Shown here piece by piece: positions 54,362 to 63,236 of a DNA stretch of 64,000 bases. The DNA comes from PHAA01 sp022706565 (GTDB lineage Bacteria; Bacillota; Syntrophomonadia; Syntrophomonadales; Syntrophomonadaceae), in assembly GCA_040769385.1 (NCBI GenBank), contig JAXGLD010000002.1, positions 633,815 through 697,814 of the forward strand, read 5' to 3'. Below the pieces are notes generated by a model that worked only from the letters and a program-made list of their open reading frames with translations, was not told the DNA's origin and searched no databases. A program made the translations under genes and the position numbers. How positions within the stretch are numbered: the first letter of the stretch is position 1; each line of letters begins with the position of its first letter.

Positions 54362-54758
54362 ATGACAAATCACCCTTACTTGTTCAATAATCTCATTGAG
54401 TCTGGCCAAGCTATATCAATAATATATTATAGTAAACTGATATTTTTTGAAAAAGCTTTCATTACCCATAAATATACCTCCTAATCATTTTTGAATGAAT
54501 TAAAAAGCATATACTAATATCCCCTCCACCAACAAGGGCAATGTCGTTTCTTTTTCATAAAAATACATCTCCCAAAAAAGATATATGGACATTTGCTCAA
54601 TTATACTATTTATTGTATTCATTTTGTCTATTATTTGTTCACATATTTAATTCAATTCGTTTGACAGCGAATCAGCGCTATATTAACATAATCATATGCT
54701 TATATTTTTATTTTGTAATAGGGGGTAATTTCACTTAATTTAAGAGGGGGCAAGACCG
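54362..54758. other. Very A/T-rich intergenic region
   Basis: About 400 bases, strongly A/T-rich, between divergent TSUP and Acr3-like genes. A 65-residue frame at 54541-54738 consists of A/T-rich codons and lacks a ribosome binding site, so I do not call it. Likely holds promoters of both flanking genes. Confidence 0.4.
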
Positions 54759-55421
54759 ATGCAAGCTGTTAAAATTCAACACCTAGTGGAAAAGAAAATG
54801 ACGTATATAATTGCTGGCTCAATAATTCTCGGTACCCTATTTGGCTTATATTTTCCTTCCTTAACCCCGGCTCTTAAGCCCTGGATACCAGTAACTTTGT
54901 TCCTTATGCTCTATCCAATGATGGTAGGCATTCAGGTGGAACAACTGACTCAAGCAGCGAAAAACGGAAAAACGATCCTCTGGTCGACCTTGCTTAATTT
55001 CATCATCTCGCCACTGCTGGGTTATCTGGTCGCTACTATGCTCCTGGGTCATACGGTGCCTTTTGCCGTAGCTCTTATTTTACTGGCGGCTACCCCCTGT
55101 GCTGGAATGGTTGTCGGTTGGACCGGCATGGCCAAAGGTAATGCGCCCTTAGCCCTGGTAATCGTTGCCCTTAGTTTGGTCTTAAGCATTGTTACGATAC
55201 CTTTAACCATGCGTTGGTTGGCGGGGGCGCTGGTCACTGTTGATGCCGGCGCACTTTTTAAAGGGACCCTCCTGGTCATTCTTATTCCGCTGGTTTTGGG
55301 AGATATAACCAGGCGTTTGATTATTCGCCGGTCGGGGCAGCCCGGTTTTATGAAGATAAAGCCGCTGCTGCCGCCTATATCAATGTTAGGCATGTTCTCT
55401 ATCTCAGTTGGCAGAGCATAA
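54759..55421 (+). pseudogene. Truncated Acr3/SBF-type transporter
   Basis: 220 residues, with AGAGGGGG before the ATG. The first seven or so TM segments of an Acr3-like arsenite or bile-acid-type symporter are intact: PWIPVTLFLMLYPMMVGIQVE, LLNFIISPLLGYLVA, AATPCAGMVVGWTGMAKGN (the conserved ATPC motif) and KIKPLLPPISMLGMFSI. Then the frame stops after VGRA, about 110 residues before the normal end. DNA just past this point reads as another, unrelated protein end. The last helices needed for transport are missing, so function is doubtful. Confidence 0.72.
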
Positions 55422-55660
55422 AAGACCGGGTCCCTAATGCCGTGGATGCGTTTACTTCCCCCAATAAGGATATAGCTGTCATCAAGACCCCCGGCAAATT
55501 GTATGTCTTTGGGATCAGCGGCGAACATCTGGACAGTATCCCCTTGGGAGAAATGGATTTAAAAGCAGGGACCAGCGTTATTATGGCTGAGTGGGCTACC
55601 GGGTTTTATGTGGATGATTGGGAAAAGGCCTTTATGAACAATGGCGCCCAGGAGGTTTGA
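55400..55660 (+). pseudogene. Unidentified C-terminal gene fragment fused to the Acr3-like gene
   Basis: A frame continuing from about 55400 reads SIKDRVPNAVDAFTSP, KDIAVIKTPGKLYVFGIS, IPLGEMDLKAGTSVIMAEWA and FYVDDWEKAFMNNG before TGA. It has no start of its own and I cannot name the family. It seems to be the 3' end of a different gene joined to the Acr3-like gene by deletion or recombination. Confidence 0.45.
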
Positions 55661-55719
55661 ACTTCAATGCCCCGGTTTCGGAAACAAGGGCCAAAGATCT
55701 TGCCACTTCAAGATCCTGG

Positions 55720-56240
55720 CTAAGTGCGGTATAATGACCACCTTTCTCAGGCTGCTGATGTGCCAGTACCCCTACCGGGGCAATATTCCTGCATCGGTTA
55801 GTTTTGAATACTTTCCGTATCAGGTGACTGACCCGGAAATTAATACTGTGGATAGTGTTGATATCATTTGCCCGGAGTATCAGCAATGGGGAGCTGATGC
55901 GCGAGTTGAATCTTCTCAATGTTGCTGAAGATGTTCTATACCGCCCATTTAACACCCTTAGCCATGGCGAACAAACCAAGGTGCTGCTTGCTGCCAGGTT
56001 CTTGAAGGAAAACAGTTTCTTGCTGATTGACGAACCGACCAACCACCTGGATATGAATGCCCGAAAACTGGTTAGTGATTACCTGAAATCCAAGCGCGGC
56101 TATATCCTGGTTTCTCATGACCGGGCTTTTTTGGATAATTGCATAGACCATATTCTTTCGATTAATAAGGCCAATATTGAAATCCAAAAGGGAAATTTAA
56201 CTTCCTGGTGGGAAAACAAAGCCAGGCAAGACGTATATTT
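55720..56240 (+). pseudogene. Frameshifted fragment of an ABC-F ATPase
   Basis: Two frames align in order: TTFLRLLMCQYPYRGNIP to ICPEYQQW (up to about 55890), then after a one-base shift ELMRELNLLNVAEDVLY, the signature NTLSHGEQTKVLLAARF, Walker B FLLIDEPTNHLD and the switch LVSHDRAFLDNC. This is the second ATPase half of an ABC-F ribosome protection or translation factor (Lsa/Vga/Msr-like). Walker A and the C-terminal end are lost. Pseudogene. Confidence 0.7.
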
Positions 56241-56335
56241 TATTTTTGGTACAAAATTCCGGGAGTTGCGAGTTTCATTGAGGGCGTTTTTTGAGCAGAG
56301 AAAACCCAACTTTTCTAGTTTTTATCATCACTATT

Positions 56336-57217
56336 ATGCCAATAATTATTTTGCTTGCAATCATGGTTGCTATAACCATATGGGCTTTTTCTGCAGGCAA
56401 AGCTAATATGACAGGTGCACCTCAGCTTAGCGCTAACATGATTTTACTCCTGACAATTGTTGGGTTGGCCGCCGGTTGTTTAGGTGGTTGGATTGGAACC
56501 GGAGGTTGCAGTGTTATGCTGCCCATCCTTCATTTTTGGATGGGATTTCCTGCTCCACTAGCAGTCGGAACCACTTTGTTCGCAGTAATATTCACTGCCA
56601 TATCAGGGGGATATGGGCATCTTAAGCAACGTAATCTTGATACCCGAGCCGTTCTCTATCTGGGTGGTTTTGGGGTGATCGGTGTATTTGTAGGGTCGTG
56701 GCTATTTACATTGTTATCCGATCAATCTAAGTTATTAGGATTTATTTTAGGACTAGTGTTTTTATGGCCAGCAATAAGAATGATTAGAGAGGGTATTAAA
56801 AAAGGAATGCCTGGCGCGGTCATGGAAGGTAAGTCGATTGAAGCTCCAGCTACCGGGTTGGGATTGTTTGGTACCCTGGTAGGTACTTTAACCGGATTGG
56901 TAGGATTAGGCGGGGGGTATGCCCTGGTGCCCGGCTTAATATATTTGTTTGGAGCGCCAGTATACATTACGATGGGAACATCTTTAGCTACCATGATTCC
57001 TATGGCAATAGTAGGTGGACTCATTAAACTGAGTCAAGGGTTTGTAGTTCTGGGCGCTGCATTAGTATTGGCCAGTGGAACTATTGTGGGAGCACAGATC
57101 GGAGCAGCTACCATCAAAAAATTCAAGCCCAGTACACTTAAGCTTATATTTGGTATTTATTTTCTTTACGTTGCCATCAAATTTATTGGCAACTATCTGG
57201 GAATACCTGTATGGTAG
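56336..57217 (+). CDS. TSUP-family membrane transporter
   Basis: 293 residues from ATG 56336; the frame extends back to a TTG at 56291, and neither start has a good ribosome binding site, so the start is uncertain. Eight TM segments with the family repeat: GLAAGCLGGWIGTGGCSVMLPILHFWMG and LVGTLTGLVGLGGGYALVPGLIYLFG. TSUP transporters carry sulfite, sulfonates or related anions. It lies just after the ABC-F fragment and before the prophage, and is the second TSUP gene within 4 kb. A terminator follows. Confidence 0.82.
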   Translation: MPIIILLAIMVAITIWAFSAGKANMTGAPQLSANMILLLTIVGLAAGCLGGWIGTGGCSVMLPILHFWMGFPAPLAVGTTLFAVIFTAISGGYGHLKQRNLDTRAVLYLGGFGVIGVFVGSWLFTLLSDQSKLLGFILGLVFLWPAIRMIREGIKKGMPGAVMEGKSIEAPATGLGLFGTLVGTLTGLVGLGGGYALVPGLIYLFGAPVYITMGTSLATMIPMAIVGGLIKLSQGFVVLGAALVLASGTIVGAQIGAATIKKFKPSTLKLIFGIYFLYVAIKFIGNYLGIPVW

Positions 57218-57248
57218 AAAAAAAACTCTAAATAATTTTATGGCTTGA

Positions 57249-57288
57249 CGAAGACTGATATTTTCGAATGTCAGTCTTCGCTATTTTT
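57249..57288 (+). terminator. Terminator after the TSUP gene
   Basis: CGAAGACTGA pairs perfectly with TCAGTCTTCG around a 12-base loop, followed by CTATTTTTAC. Confidence 0.8.
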
Positions 57289-57385
57289 ACAACATTCCTT
57301 TTTATAAGTGATGGTGAAAAATGATGTATTAGATAAATAGCCTGCGAGCCGCTGAAATAGACAGTTCATAGGTATTTTAATCAAC

Positions 57386-58969
57386 TTACCCCTTTACATA
57401 GCTACCGTCTTTAAAATAAAAATCCAGCCGATCATCCACAAGGACTATAACCTTTTCAATTACTGCTATCCAAAGTTTATCATCGAACTCATCAATCACC
57501 AGCGGGCGGGATTCAATTTCTTTAATATACTTGTCCAATATTATCAATTTATTCTGCCGTTCCCGGCGCTGGGTTTCCAAGCTGGCAATTCTTTCGGCAG
57601 CATTTTGATGGCGTTCCATGTACCCGCTGTGACGTTCATTAAATTCGTCCTGATTGACTGCGACATGGGCATTTTCATAAATGGATTTCCTTATGAGTTC
57701 GGCAACAACCTCAATCTCGCGCTGCAGTTCGGCTATTTCATCATCAATCGCTGTACAGTCATATAAGACTTGCTGAGCCAGACGGCAGTTGGCTAGCATC
57801 TCATCACGGCTGCCCATTAATACATTGAATGCAACCAGGAAGCGCTGTTTGATATCCTCTTCAGTTAGATGCGGAGTTTTGCAGGGAATATCAGCCTTGT
57901 ACTTTTCATTACACCGCCAAATCGTGCGGCGGTATTTGCTATTGGAGCCCCAGACCTTAGAACCATAGAACCCACCGCACTCACCACAAACGATCTTTGC
58001 CGAGAATGGACTTTGACAACTGACCGGCCGGCCAAGCTTTTTACGTCGTTCCACTTCAATCTGCACGGCGTCGAATTCATCAGGCTCAATAATGGCGGGA
58101 TGGCTATTCTGCACATAGTATTGAGGAACTTCACCCTCGTTGACTTTGGTGGTTTTGGTGAGAAAATCCACCGTGAAGCGTTTTTGCAGCAGGGCATCAC
58201 CCTTGTATTTCTCGTTAGTCAGAATGCTTATCACTGTCGCCACTTGCCAGGTTTTTTTCCCGGCCGGAGATGGAATACCCAGATTGCCAAGGTGCTTGGC
58301 GATGGCTGAAGGCGTTTTGCCCTCAAGAAACATTCTGTAAATCAGCCGCACTGTTTCCGCTTCCTTTTCAACAATTTTAGGTAAACCGTCCTCACCCTTT
58401 TCATAGCCAAGGAAATGACGATAAGGCATGCTCACTTTCCCATCAGCCATACGTTTGCGTTGGCCCCAGGTTACATTTTCAGAAATTGAACGGCTTTCTT
58501 CCTGTGCCAGGCTGGACATAATGGTGATTAAAAGCTCACCCTTACTGTCCAGCGTGTAAATGTTCTCCTTTTCGAAATAAACCTCAACGCCTTTTTCTTT
58601 TAGCTGGCGAACCGTAACCAGAGAATCAACTGTGTTTCTCGCAAAGCGGCTAACTGATTTGGTAACAATCAGATCAATCTTCCCGTCCAGTGCATCGGCG
58701 ACCATTTGCTTAAACCCATTGCGCTTTTTGGTATTGGTGGCACTGATACCTTCATCGGTATAGATCCCGGCAAATACCCAATCAGCACGTTCGTTGATGT
58801 ATTTGGTGTAGTAGTCTACCTGGGCTTCGTAGCTGGTAAGCTGTTCCTCAGAATCTGTTGAAACGCGGGCATATGCAGCTACTTTTTTTCTTGCGGCCAC
58901 ACCAGTCGTTTCCGGTGTAAAGCGGTTTATGGTTGGTGGTATGACAGTAACGGCTCGAGCGGGTTTCAT
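57386..58969 (-). CDS. Large serine recombinase (second of a tandem pair)
   Basis: 527 residues. Resolvase catalytic domain: AAYARVSTDSEEQ with the nucleophile Ser, DEGISATNTKKRNGFKQMVADAL, SVSRFARNTVDSL. Recombinase domain GKTPSAIAKHLGNLGIPSPAGKKTW, zinc-ribbon CGECGGFYGSK...CNEKYKADIPC, and a C-terminal coiled coil (DDEIAELQREIEVVAELI). These mediate integration and excision of phages and conjugative elements. Its ATG overlaps the stop of the upstream recombinase by four bases (ATGA), so they are translated together. It is the outermost gene of the element. Confidence 0.93.
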   Translation of the reverse strand: MKPARAVTVIPPTINRFTPETTGVAARKKVAAYARVSTDSEEQLTSYEAQVDYYTKYINERADWVFAGIYTDEGISATNTKKRNGFKQMVADALDGKIDLIVTKSVSRFARNTVDSLVTVRQLKEKGVEVYFEKENIYTLDSKGELLITIMSSLAQEESRSISENVTWGQRKRMADGKVSMPYRHFLGYEKGEDGLPKIVEKEAETVRLIYRMFLEGKTPSAIAKHLGNLGIPSPAGKKTWQVATVISILTNEKYKGDALLQKRFTVDFLTKTTKVNEGEVPQYYVQNSHPAIIEPDEFDAVQIEVERRKKLGRPVSCQSPFSAKIVCGECGGFYGSKVWGSNSKYRRTIWRCNEKYKADIPCKTPHLTEEDIKQRFLVAFNVLMGSRDEMLANCRLAQQVLYDCTAIDDEIAELQREIEVVAELIRKSIYENAHVAVNQDEFNERHSGYMERHQNAAERIASLETQRRERQNKLIILDKYIKEIESRPLVIDEFDDKLWIAVIEKVIVLVDDRLDFYFKDGSYVKG

Positions 58970-60276
58970 TTCAAATCTCCCCTTTTATATGCAAGCGTCC
59001 TTTCCCGCGCCTGCTGTTTCTTTTTGTCGTCCCAGCTAGATTTGCGTGACCGGTCTTGCCAGGCGGCTTCAACTTCATGACCGTCTTGAAAAATATAAAT
59101 TACCTTGTTTGCTTGCGGCACCTGCAGCTGCTTAATCTGGGATCGGAAAACCACCTCATCATATTCCGCCAGGCCCAACACTTCAGCGGTCAGCGACAAT
59201 AAGATTGGTTCTGGAATCTGTTTGGCTGGGCAGGCGTCCTTGCCGTAGTGGACGAATGTGGAACAATTCCAGGCTGCATGCCCCTTGTAGGTTACCCGCC
59301 GGTAGTTCTTGCCGCAGTGGGGGCAGAAGATTAAACTCGAAAACGGGTAACGGTTGGCCGGGTTTTTTTTCACATTTCTATTCTCCCGGCGAAGAGCCAT
59401 AATTTCCTGCGCCTTTTGAAAGGTGAGAGGGGCTATAATCGGTTGATGGGTTCCTTCGGCATAGTACTTTGGCAAGGTTCCCCGGTTATAAACCAGCTTC
59501 TTTGACAAGTGGTCGGCTACATACTTTTTCTGAAGCAGCGCGTTGCCAGAATACTTCTCGTTATTTAGGATGGCTAGGACTCGCTTTGCTGTCCACTGTC
59601 TGCCGCTGAACGTTCGCGCACCCATTTCCCGTAGTCTGGCAGCAATCCGATCGCAACCCAGGCCTTTTATGTAATCGGCGTAGATCATTCGAACGATTTC
59701 GGCCTGTTCCTGATCGATTTCAATTTGACCATTGTTGATTCGATACCCGTACATGAAACGCAGGTTTACAATCTCACCTTGCTGGAACCGCTTGCGAATC
59801 CTCCACTTACAGTTCTCACTAACCGAACGGCTTTCCTCCTGAGCATAGGATGCCAGGATGGTTAGCATAAGTTCGCCATCCCCGCTCATGGAATGAATAT
59901 TCTGCTCCTCAAAATAAACGTCAACACCGAGCAGTTTTAGTTCCCGCACCGTTTCAAGAAGTGTTACCGTGTTGCGGGCAAAACGTGATATCGATTTTGT
60001 AATGATCAGGTCAATCTTACCATCTTTGCAGTCAGCAATTAGACGCTGAAACGCCGGACGAGTATCTTTGGTTCCTGTCAGTGCCTCGTCGGCGTATACA
60101 CCAGCATATTCCCAATCCATGCGCTGCTGAATATGGTTGCTGTAATAGCTGACTTGAGCTGCCAGAGAATGTAACATCGCATCTTTTCCGGATGATACGC
60201 GGGCATAAGCGGCAACCCGTAATCTAGCAGGGATTGGTGGCACCGAAGGGGATATTTTCGTAACTATCTTTTCCAT
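58966..60276 (-). CDS. Large serine recombinase (first of a tandem pair)
   Basis: 436 residues, shorter than its partner. Catalytic domain: AAYARVSSGKDAMLHS with nucleophile Ser, SISRFARNTVTLL and ESRSVSENCKWRIRKRF. Recombinase domain GLGCDRIAARLREMGARTFSGRQW and zinc ribbon FCPHCGKNYRR...CSTFVHYGKDAC. The long C-terminal coiled coil is lacking. Only about one third identity with the downstream recombinase is judged by eye. Paired, overlapping recombinases suggest that both are needed, as with CcrA/CcrB. Confidence 0.92.
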   Translation of the reverse strand: MEKIVTKISPSVPPIPARLRVAAYARVSSGKDAMLHSLAAQVSYYSNHIQQRMDWEYAGVYADEALTGTKDTRPAFQRLIADCKDGKIDLIITKSISRFARNTVTLLETVRELKLLGVDVYFEEQNIHSMSGDGELMLTILASYAQEESRSVSENCKWRIRKRFQQGEIVNLRFMYGYRINNGQIEIDQEQAEIVRMIYADYIKGLGCDRIAARLREMGARTFSGRQWTAKRVLAILNNEKYSGNALLQKKYVADHLSKKLVYNRGTLPKYYAEGTHQPIIAPLTFQKAQEIMALRRENRNVKKNPANRYPFSSLIFCPHCGKNYRRVTYKGHAAWNCSTFVHYGKDACPAKQIPEPILLSLTAEVLGLAEYDEVVFRSQIKQLQVPQANKVIYIFQDGHEVEAAWQDRSRKSSWDDKKKQQARERTLAYKRGDLK

Positions 60277-60323
60277 AATGACCTCCTTTCGCTATGACAT
60301 ATTCGCTCCAAAAGCCCATATTA

Positions 60324-60491
60324 TCAAGCGTTTTGGCGATATATGCTGCGCTCGGAAAGCCCATATTTTTGAGCGATAGTTGCCTCAATTTTCATCAATT
60401 CATCTTCTCGGATAATGCCTGCTGCAAGCCATCTATTGAAAACTGCCATGGTAGCCGTATAGTAGATGACTGCTAATGTCTTACTACTCAT
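60324..60491 (-). CDS. Small recombinase-associated protein (55 residues)
   Basis: ATG at 60491 overlaps the stop of the upstream gene (ATGAGTAG); a longer frame to 60575 is rejected because it overlaps that gene. Product: MSSKTLAVIYYTATMAVFNR, WLAAGIIREDELMKIEATIA and QKYGLSERSIYR. The last part (short acidic helix then KYGLSxxSIYR) resembles SHOCT-type helix proteins often next to serine recombinases. Probably a recombination directionality or regulatory factor (inference). Confidence 0.7.
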   Translation of the reverse strand: MSSKTLAVIYYTATMAVFNRWLAAGIIREDELMKIEATIAQKYGLSERSIYRQNA

Positions 60492-60891
60492 GCCGCACCG
60501 CCTTCGACCTGCCGTAGCAAGCGCGGGAGCAGTATTTGCGCTTCTTGTTTCCATAGCTTTCAAAATCACGGCCACATATAGGGCAGGTAAAAGTATAAAT
60601 GGCTTTACGGTTGACGGCTTCCGGGTGATCGTTCCACCAGGCCATGCGGCATTTATCCGAGCAGAACCGTTTCTGCTTCACTCCAGCGGTCTGGATAAGG
60701 GGGGTTCTGCACTGTCGGCAAAGAATTCCGTCCCTCTGAAAGAAGAATTCTTTATTAGCACTACCAAGATTGTTCCTACGGCAGAAAGACTTCACCGTAT
60801 TTTCCGAAATACCAAGAGCTGTCGATATTTTTGAATAGCTTAAACCGTCCCGTCGCATTTTAATGATTTTCTCTTTTTGCTGTTGATTCAT
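60484..60891 (-). CDS. HTH plus zinc-ribbon protein of the recombinase operon
   Basis: 135 residues from ATG 60891 with GGAGGAGGT eight bases upstream; the frame to 60969 has no support. N-terminal sigma-like HTH KIIKMRRDGLSYSKISTALGISENTVKSFCRRN. Then three CxxC-type sites: CRQCRTPL, FCSDKCRMAWWNDHPE and CPICGRDFESYGNKKRKYCSRACYG, the last two typical of small FCS/MYND-like zinc ribbons. It overlaps the next small gene and heads the four-gene recombinase operon, so it probably controls recombinase expression or direction. Confidence 0.8.
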   Translation of the reverse strand: MNQQQKEKIIKMRRDGLSYSKISTALGISENTVKSFCRRNNLGSANKEFFFQRDGILCRQCRTPLIQTAGVKQKRFCSDKCRMAWWNDHPEAVNRKAIYTFTCPICGRDFESYGNKKRKYCSRACYGRSKAVRHE

Positions 60892-61037
60892 TACAATACC
60901 TCCTCCGAAGGCAAACCTTAAAAGCCTTCGGTATAAGCCGCGGGAGGAGCAACAATCGGACGGTATCAAAATATTTCACCGTCATTACCTCCCACCAATA
61001 TGCGAAAAACTAGCGGGAGTCGAACCCCAACAAAAAG

Positions 61038-61075
61038 AAAAAGCCCGCAGAGCAGGATGATTTACTCCACGGGCG
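61038..61075 (-). terminator. Terminator downstream of the phage amidase
   Basis: GCCCGTGGAG pairs with CTCTGCGGGC on the minus strand, followed by TTTTTCTTTTTG. It lies 25 bases past the amidase stop and separates the lysis genes from the recombination operon. Confidence 0.75.
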
Positions 61076-61096
61076 GTTGCTTCAGAATAATATTAT

Positions 61097-61804
61097 TCAA
61101 TGTTGTTGAGACGAAATATATTCAGCCATTCGTTCAATAAGTAGTTCGGCATATTCTCCCTTAATGGTTTTACCCGGCCGGGCATTTTCCAGCCAATATT
61201 CGGGGGATTTAAGTATACCGTTTCTTACTAACACCTCCAAAACTCCTTCCAGACCATTCTTGCTTTCTTCTATGTATGCTAACCCCAGTTGGGAAAGGAT
61301 AGCGCCAGCAACTGCTTTGACAATTTCATCTCTCTTGGCATCAAACAGTGCATTGTCCTGGCTGTTATCAATAAAGCCGATTTCGATTAGTACTGCAGGG
61401 GCCTTTGTTTCTCTTAAGACTTGATAATTAGCAGTTTTCACCCCCCGGTTTGCAAAACCGACCCCCACCAGGGAGCTTTGAATTTTTTCGGCCAGCCCCT
61501 TTGACTTGGCTCCCGGATTTAAATAAGTGTAAGTTTCTACACCAGCAGCCGTTTCCGGCTTAAAAGCATTACGGTGAAAGGATATGAAGTAATCAAAGCT
61601 GCCCATGTTTTCAAAATCACATCTAGCTTTCAGGCTTACACTAACATCAGACGTCCTGGTCTCATCGACGATTACTCCATGGCGTCTCAACACTGCTGCT
61701 ACGGCCCGACCTAGGCTCAGCACATCATCAGCTTCTTTCCTTCCTTTATATACTGCGCCCGGGTCATTGCCGCCATGACCGTAGTCGAAACATAATCTAG
61801 CCAT
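61097..61804 (-). CDS. Phage N-acetylmuramoyl-L-alanine amidase (Amidase_3)
   Basis: 235 residues. Zinc ligands: DYGHGGNDPGA (first His), the catalytic-type Glu after ETRTSD, SFHRNAF (second His), and AVLIEIGFIDNSQDN (catalytic Glu). The C-terminal 55 residues (NGLEGVLEVLVRNGILKSPEYWLEN) form a small helical domain found at the ends of Clostridial endolysins. It cleaves the amide bond of peptidoglycan. Its start overlaps the holin stop by eight bases. Confidence 0.93.
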   Translation of the reverse strand: MARLCFDYGHGGNDPGAVYKGRKEADDVLSLGRAVAAVLRRHGVIVDETRTSDVSVSLKARCDFENMGSFDYFISFHRNAFKPETAAGVETYTYLNPGAKSKGLAEKIQSSLVGVGFANRGVKTANYQVLRETKAPAVLIEIGFIDNSQDNALFDAKRDEIVKAVAGAILSQLGLAYIEESKNGLEGVLEVLVRNGILKSPEYWLENARPGKTIKGEYAELLIERMAEYISSQQH

Positions 61805-62198
61805 TAATCGTTTCCTCCTTATTTAGCTGGTCCAAAACCAGTTTGAGTTTCTCCGGAATAGGCAGGCCGATCTTGGCTGCGTTTTCCAGAATACTGATTC
61901 CTTCGTTGGATAAATAGAAGAAGATGACCGCGGTACGGACAGCGCTGCCGTTTGTTATAACCTGGGCATCTATAATGTGTCCCACTGCCACCATGGCAAA
62001 AATCAGCACCTTCTTAAAGATGCCCCTGGCACCGACCTCGCTGGACAGGCGTTTTTCCAGTATGGCCAACATGACGCCGGTCAGGTAATCGATAACCACA
62101 AAGGTAATCAGCGCGTATAAAAAGCCGTCCCAGCCTCCCAAGACCCAGCCCAGCCAGCCGCCAAAGGCTGTTAAGGCGATTTGAAATGAGCTTTTCAT
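61797..62198 (-). CDS. Phage holin (holin_4/phi29-like)
   Basis: 133 residues with three membrane segments: ALTAFGGWLGWVLGGWDGFLYALITFVVIDYLTGVMLAI, then GIFKKVLIFAMVAVGHII, and TAVIFFYLSNEGISILENAAKIGLPIP. The GFLYALITFVVIDYLTG and SNEGISILENA blocks are typical of toxin-secretion/phage lysis holins. It forms membrane pores that release the downstream amidase. AGGAGGA precedes the ATG. Confidence 0.92.
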   Translation of the reverse strand: MKSSFQIALTAFGGWLGWVLGGWDGFLYALITFVVIDYLTGVMLAILEKRLSSEVGARGIFKKVLIFAMVAVGHIIDAQVITNGSAVRTAVIFFYLSNEGISILENAAKIGLPIPEKLKLVLDQLNKEETING

Positions 62199-62275
62199 TG
62201 TTAGTCCTCCTTAAAATTGGCAATAAAAAAAGAGCCCCAAGGCTCATGCTGAAAAATACTTAATGCCTATAATTC

Positions 62276-62689
62276 TCAAGCTGATGCAATCCTGCCTGAC
62301 ACTTCCTTTTGTATATCAGTTGGCACCTGATCAATGGTTCTCCTTCCTGCCAGCACCAATTCAGCCATCAATTCAGTGCTGACCGTGCCGGGATTTGCCT
62401 CCGAAAGTTTAGCTACAGCCTCCATCAGTACCAGGTTATAATGTTCCAACCTGGCAACTTTTTCATCCAGCGGGATATTACTACTGCCATTTACTCTGCC
62501 CAGCCATTCGGCAGTAGGTTTTAGCTCCAAATGACAGCCTTCTTTAGCAATAACCCGAATAACTTCATAGTTTGATAAATTAAGTTCAGGGTCATGGGCA
62601 AAGACATAGTCCTGTCCCGGAGCCAGCACCGGTTCATTCTCAGATGCGTGTACTACTAAACCGTCATTCTTGTTATATACCAAAAACAT
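62276..62689 (-). CDS. Phage tail-region hypothetical protein (137 residues)
   Basis: Start ATG 62689 after GAAGGGAGG. Globular N-terminal part MFLVYNKNDGLVVHASENEP with FAHDPELNLSNYE and a C-terminal helix VARLEHYNLVLMEAVAKLSEA. Similar small proteins with an N-terminal YNK-D start lie between tail fibre and holin genes in Clostridial prophages. No function known. Confidence 0.7.
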   Translation of the reverse strand: MFLVYNKNDGLVVHASENEPVLAPGQDYVFAHDPELNLSNYEVIRVIAKEGCHLELKPTAEWLGRVNGSSNIPLDEKVARLEHYNLVLMEAVAKLSEANPGTVSTELMAELVLAGRRTIDQVPTDIQKEVSGRIASA

Positions 62690-62708
62690 TAAACGCTGCC
62701 TCCCTTCG

Positions 62709-63236
62709 TTAATATCTGTAGATTTCCAGCTTGCCTACCATAGATCCGCCGCCCCCGCTGGAAACAGAAAAATATATGGTGACAGATAGGGAAGATCGAA
62801 AGGGGATAGCTAAATTGGCTCTGCTGTCAATTACGTTGAGTTTTCCCGTTGAATCAGCAAACAAAAAAACATCAGATGCTCCCCAGGCTACACTACCATT
62901 CACAGAACCAAAGGAAGGTAGGGCCATTCCGTCAATCGTGACTGTAGCCCGGCATCTACTGGTCCATGAGGACGAACCACTGGCTTGTATATATATGTTC
63001 TGCAAAATACCTGCGCCATTATAGGAAATGGTTACACTTTGTTCAGTACTGTTCCAGCTGCTGGTGTTTGACGATATAGTGCTTAATTGCATGATGGTGT
63101 AGTTCTTTATATAATTTTGCATAACTTCCTTTAGGTTGCCGATTTTGGCATGCAGGCTGCCCGCCGAATCATCAGTATCGGTCCTGACTCCGATCTGCCT
63201 GCGGATAAAAGCCAGTATCTCTTCTGAGCCAAACAT
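62709..63236 (-). CDS. Phage tail-region hypothetical protein (175 residues)
   Basis: ATG at 63236 shares one base with the stop of the previous gene (TAATG) and follows GGGGGGTGG; the frame to 63272 is not needed. N-terminal helical part MFGSEEILAFIRRQIGVRTD, AKIGNLKEVMQNYIKNYT, then a beta-rich Ser/Thr region with SWNSTEQSVTISYNGAG and YFSVSSGGGGSMVGKL. The helix followed by a beta-sandwich-like part fits a small fibre or baseplate adaptor (inference). Confidence 0.65.
   Translation of the reverse strand: MFGSEEILAFIRRQIGVRTDTDDSAGSLHAKIGNLKEVMQNYIKNYTIMQLSTISSNTSSWNSTEQSVTISYNGAGILQNIYIQASGSSSWTSRCRATVTIDGMALPSFGSVNGSVAWGASDVFLFADSTGKLNVIDSRANLAIPFRSSLSVTIYFSVSSGGGGSMVGKLEIYRY

Noticed and set aside
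54541..54738. 65-residue plus-strand frame
   Set aside because: A/T-rich chance frame without a ribosome binding site or family.
61010..61040. tRNA- or tmRNA-like 3' end (GGGGTTCGACTCCCGC on the minus strand)
   Set aside because: The T-loop looks right but the T-stem does not pair fully and no anticodon or acceptor arm lies upstream; could be an attachment-site relic, not supported.
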